Assembly (NCBI RefSeq): GCF_000020005.1
Contig: NC_010718.1
Coordinates: forward strand, 1,183,001 to 1,247,000
Reading direction: 5' to 3'
Length of the DNA: 64,000 nt
DNA from: Natranaerobius thermophilus JW/NM-WN-LF
GTDB taxonomy: Bacteria; Bacillota; Natranaerobiia; Natranaerobiales; Natranaerobiaceae
The number at the start of each line of letters is the position of its first letter. Position 1 is the first letter of the stretch. Both the position numbers and the translations under genes were made by a program. The notes under the pieces are model-generated. The model did not search any database. It worked only from the letters and a program-made list of their open reading frames with translations, and was not told the origin of the DNA. Positions 62,766 through 64,000 of this stretch are shown in pieces.

Positions 62766-63756
62766 AATACCCCAGTTAACTGAAGAGCAATTAAAATCTG
62801 TTTATTTAATTACAGGAGAATCATATTTTCAAAAACAATTTGGACAAAAAATAAAAGATTTATTGTTAAAAACCGATTTTGACCTTAGCAGTTATGAAAA
62901 ATTAGATGGTAAAGAATATAATTTGGCTGATGTAGTTCAAAAAGCTGAATCTTTACCATTTTTTAGTGATAGGCGTTTAGTCATGGTGAGTAATGCTCCT
63001 TATTTTAGTGAACAATTATCAGAAAAAGAGAAACAAATATTTTCAGATTATCTAGACAATCCTGCTCCAACTACTGTACTAGTATTTTTTGCTGATAAGG
63101 TAGATAAACGTCAAAAATTAGTAAAGAACCTCAAAAAAAGAGGTATGCTCTATGAATTTAGCCAATTAAAACCTTGGGAAATAGATAAGTGGATTAGGGA
63201 ATGGGTTAATATGAGAGGAAAAGATATTCAAAGAAACGCCGTTTCTCTTTTAGTTCAGCGTATTGGCAATGAACTGCCTTTATTGGAACAGGAATTAGAA
63301 AAGCTAGATCTCTATACTGCTGGTATCAAAAAAATAGAAGAAAATCATGTGAGACAGGTAGTACCGGAATCTTTAGAGACGAATGTGTTTAAATTGGTCG
63401 ATAAAATTGGGGAAAAACAATCAGGGATTGCCCTTGCATTGGTTCGAAAATTGACATTAAACGAGCCACCAGTTAAGATACTGTTTTTAATAGCTCGCCA
63501 GTTCAGATTACTAATAAAAATAAAAGCTTATCTTGACGACGGTCTGGCTGTTTCAGAAGCGAGCAAGAAACTAGGCATTCCTCCTTTTATTGGAAAAAAA
63601 GTGGCCGCACAGAGTAAAAATTTCAGTTATCAAGAGCTGCAGGATGCTGTTAAAGAGGTACAGCGGATTGATTATGCCATTAAAACAGGTCAACTGGAAG
63701 GTACTTTTGCCCTGGAGCGTTTAATAATGTCATTTGTTGACAAAATTGAAGCATAA
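62752..63756 (+). CDS. holA: DNA polymerase III delta subunit
   Basis: Clamp-loader subunit that opens the beta clamp. 334 aa of the HolA family: YLITGESYFQKQFGQKIK at the N terminus, ESLPFFSDRRLVMVSNAPYF, VLVFFADKVDKRQKLVKNLK, and the C-terminal LEGTFALERLIMSFV. It starts 14 nt inside the DUF1786 gene. comEC-holA-rpsT is the common order in Firmicutes; only the DUF1786 gene is inserted here. Confidence 0.94.
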   Translation: MSGNKIPQLTEEQLKSVYLITGESYFQKQFGQKIKDLLLKTDFDLSSYEKLDGKEYNLADVVQKAESLPFFSDRRLVMVSNAPYFSEQLSEKEKQIFSDYLDNPAPTTVLVFFADKVDKRQKLVKNLKKRGMLYEFSQLKPWEIDKWIREWVNMRGKDIQRNAVSLLVQRIGNELPLLEQELEKLDLYTAGIKKIEENHVRQVVPESLETNVFKLVDKIGEKQSGIALALVRKLTLNEPPVKILFLIARQFRLLIKIKAYLDDGLAVSEASKKLGIPPFIGKKVAAQSKNFSYQELQDAVKEVQRIDYAIKTGQLEGTFALERLIMSFVDKIEA

Positions 63757-63790
63757 AAAAATCTACTCATAAAGAGTAGATTTTTTTTAA
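63755..63790 (+). terminator. Bidirectional terminator between holA and rpsT
   Basis: 14-bp perfect stem AAAAAAATCTACTC and GAGTAGATTTTTTT around ATAAA, A-rich left and T-rich right, suited to both convergent genes. Confidence 0.92.
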
Positions 63791-64000
63791 CTAGCTATGT
63801 TATTAAACTTAGCTGTAAGCCTGGATTTTTTCCTAGCCGCATTATTTTTATGGATAACTCCTTTGCTTACGGCTTTATCAATGGTTTTAGTAGCGTTTTT
63901 TAGTTCTTCTCGGGCAGTTTCAACATCTTCGTTTTGTAAAGCTAGTTCAAATTTTTTAATGGCTGTTTTAACCATTGTTTTCACATGCTTGTTGCGTAAA
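63787..64000 (-). CDS. rpsT: 30S ribosomal protein S20, 3' part (start outside window)
   Basis: Primary 16S rRNA-binding small-subunit protein. The frame runs off the right edge: the visible part reads LRNKHVKTMVKTAIKKFE, then NNAARKKSRLTAKFNNIAS and a stop, about 71 of the usual 85-90 residues. A GTG at 63984 and an ATG inside this frame are internal codons. Convergent to holA, which is the usual arrangement. Confidence 0.95.
   Translation of the reverse strand, partial: LRNKHVKTMVKTAIKKFELALQNEDVETAREELKNATKTIDKAVSKGVIHKNNAARKKSRLTAKFNNIAS

Noticed and set aside
1-64000. CRISPR array, rRNA operon, prophage or T-box leader
   Set aside because: No regular spaced repeats, rRNA signatures, phage structural genes or T-box core motif were seen on reading both strands by eye.

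Overview
The window reads as a chromosomal segment of an anaerobic, AT-rich, low-GC Gram-positive bacterium (Clostridia/Natranaerobiales type). The inference rests on strong AGGAGG-type ribosome binding sites, many GTG/TTG starts, an oxidative-style D-ornithine fermentation operon, selenocysteine genes, a siroheme-dependent haem pathway, and relics of ectoine breakdown and flavodiiron genes. A halophilic/alkaliphilic relative of Natranaerobius is my best guess; this is inference from gene content, not from a database search.

Left part (1-16.6 kb): the 3' part of selD faces a glycerophosphodiesterase and an M20 amidohydrolase. Then comes a long + strand block with no visible internal terminator: cytochrome c biogenesis genes resB and ccsA/resC, then hemA, a hemX-like gene, sirC-like, hemC, a cobA-hemD fusion, ahbC, hemB, ahbD, ahbA, ahbB and hemL, closed by a clear terminator. 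Together these encode the route from glutamyl-tRNA to haem through siroheme (Ahb pathway) plus the machinery that attaches haem to c-type cytochromes. No hemE/hemN/hemG/hemH is present.

Middle part (16.7-34.5 kb): a phosphohexomutase, a lipoprotein probably started at ATT, a broken flavodiiron gene, a PII-like/CPA2 antiporter pair, a metal block (Gdt1-like exporter, Fur-family regulator, FetAB-type ABC exporter, PadR regulator with a palindromic operator), a complete 5-oxoprolinase (pxpABC) cluster with DUF1445 and NRAMP genes, purF, an S-adenosylhomocysteine deaminase-type amidohydrolase, a small membrane protein and ornithine aminotransferase.

Accessory region (34.4-45 kb): a radical SAM protein, an ISLre2-family transposase, tRNA-Sec (selC) with its own promoter, a frameshifted IS1182-type element with perfect 20-bp terminal repeats, an M28 peptidase, an AGCS symporter, IS-end remnants, a nitronate monooxygenase-like flavoprotein, and a relic in which an M20 amidohydrolase fragment is fused to a decayed DoeA-like ectoine hydrolase.

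Right part (45-64 kb): methionine gamma-lyase with an IclR regulator, selA and an OsmC protein, a UbiA/MenA-like prenyltransferase, and a PAS/AAA+ sigma-54 activator followed by an excellent -24/-12 promoter and the ornithine degradation operon (ord, ortA, ortB, oraS, oraE, MutL/GlmL-like protein), ending in a strong terminator. Housekeeping genes follow: rnhA, comEC, a DUF1786 ASKHA-like gene, holA and, convergent, rpsT cut by the window edge. No CRISPR array, rRNA operon or phage was seen. I did not find a wholly unknown multi-gene system; the strongest second-look items are the sigma-54-controlled ornithine operon, the single haem/cytochrome operon, the decayed genes and the RBS-masking hairpins of both insertion sequences.
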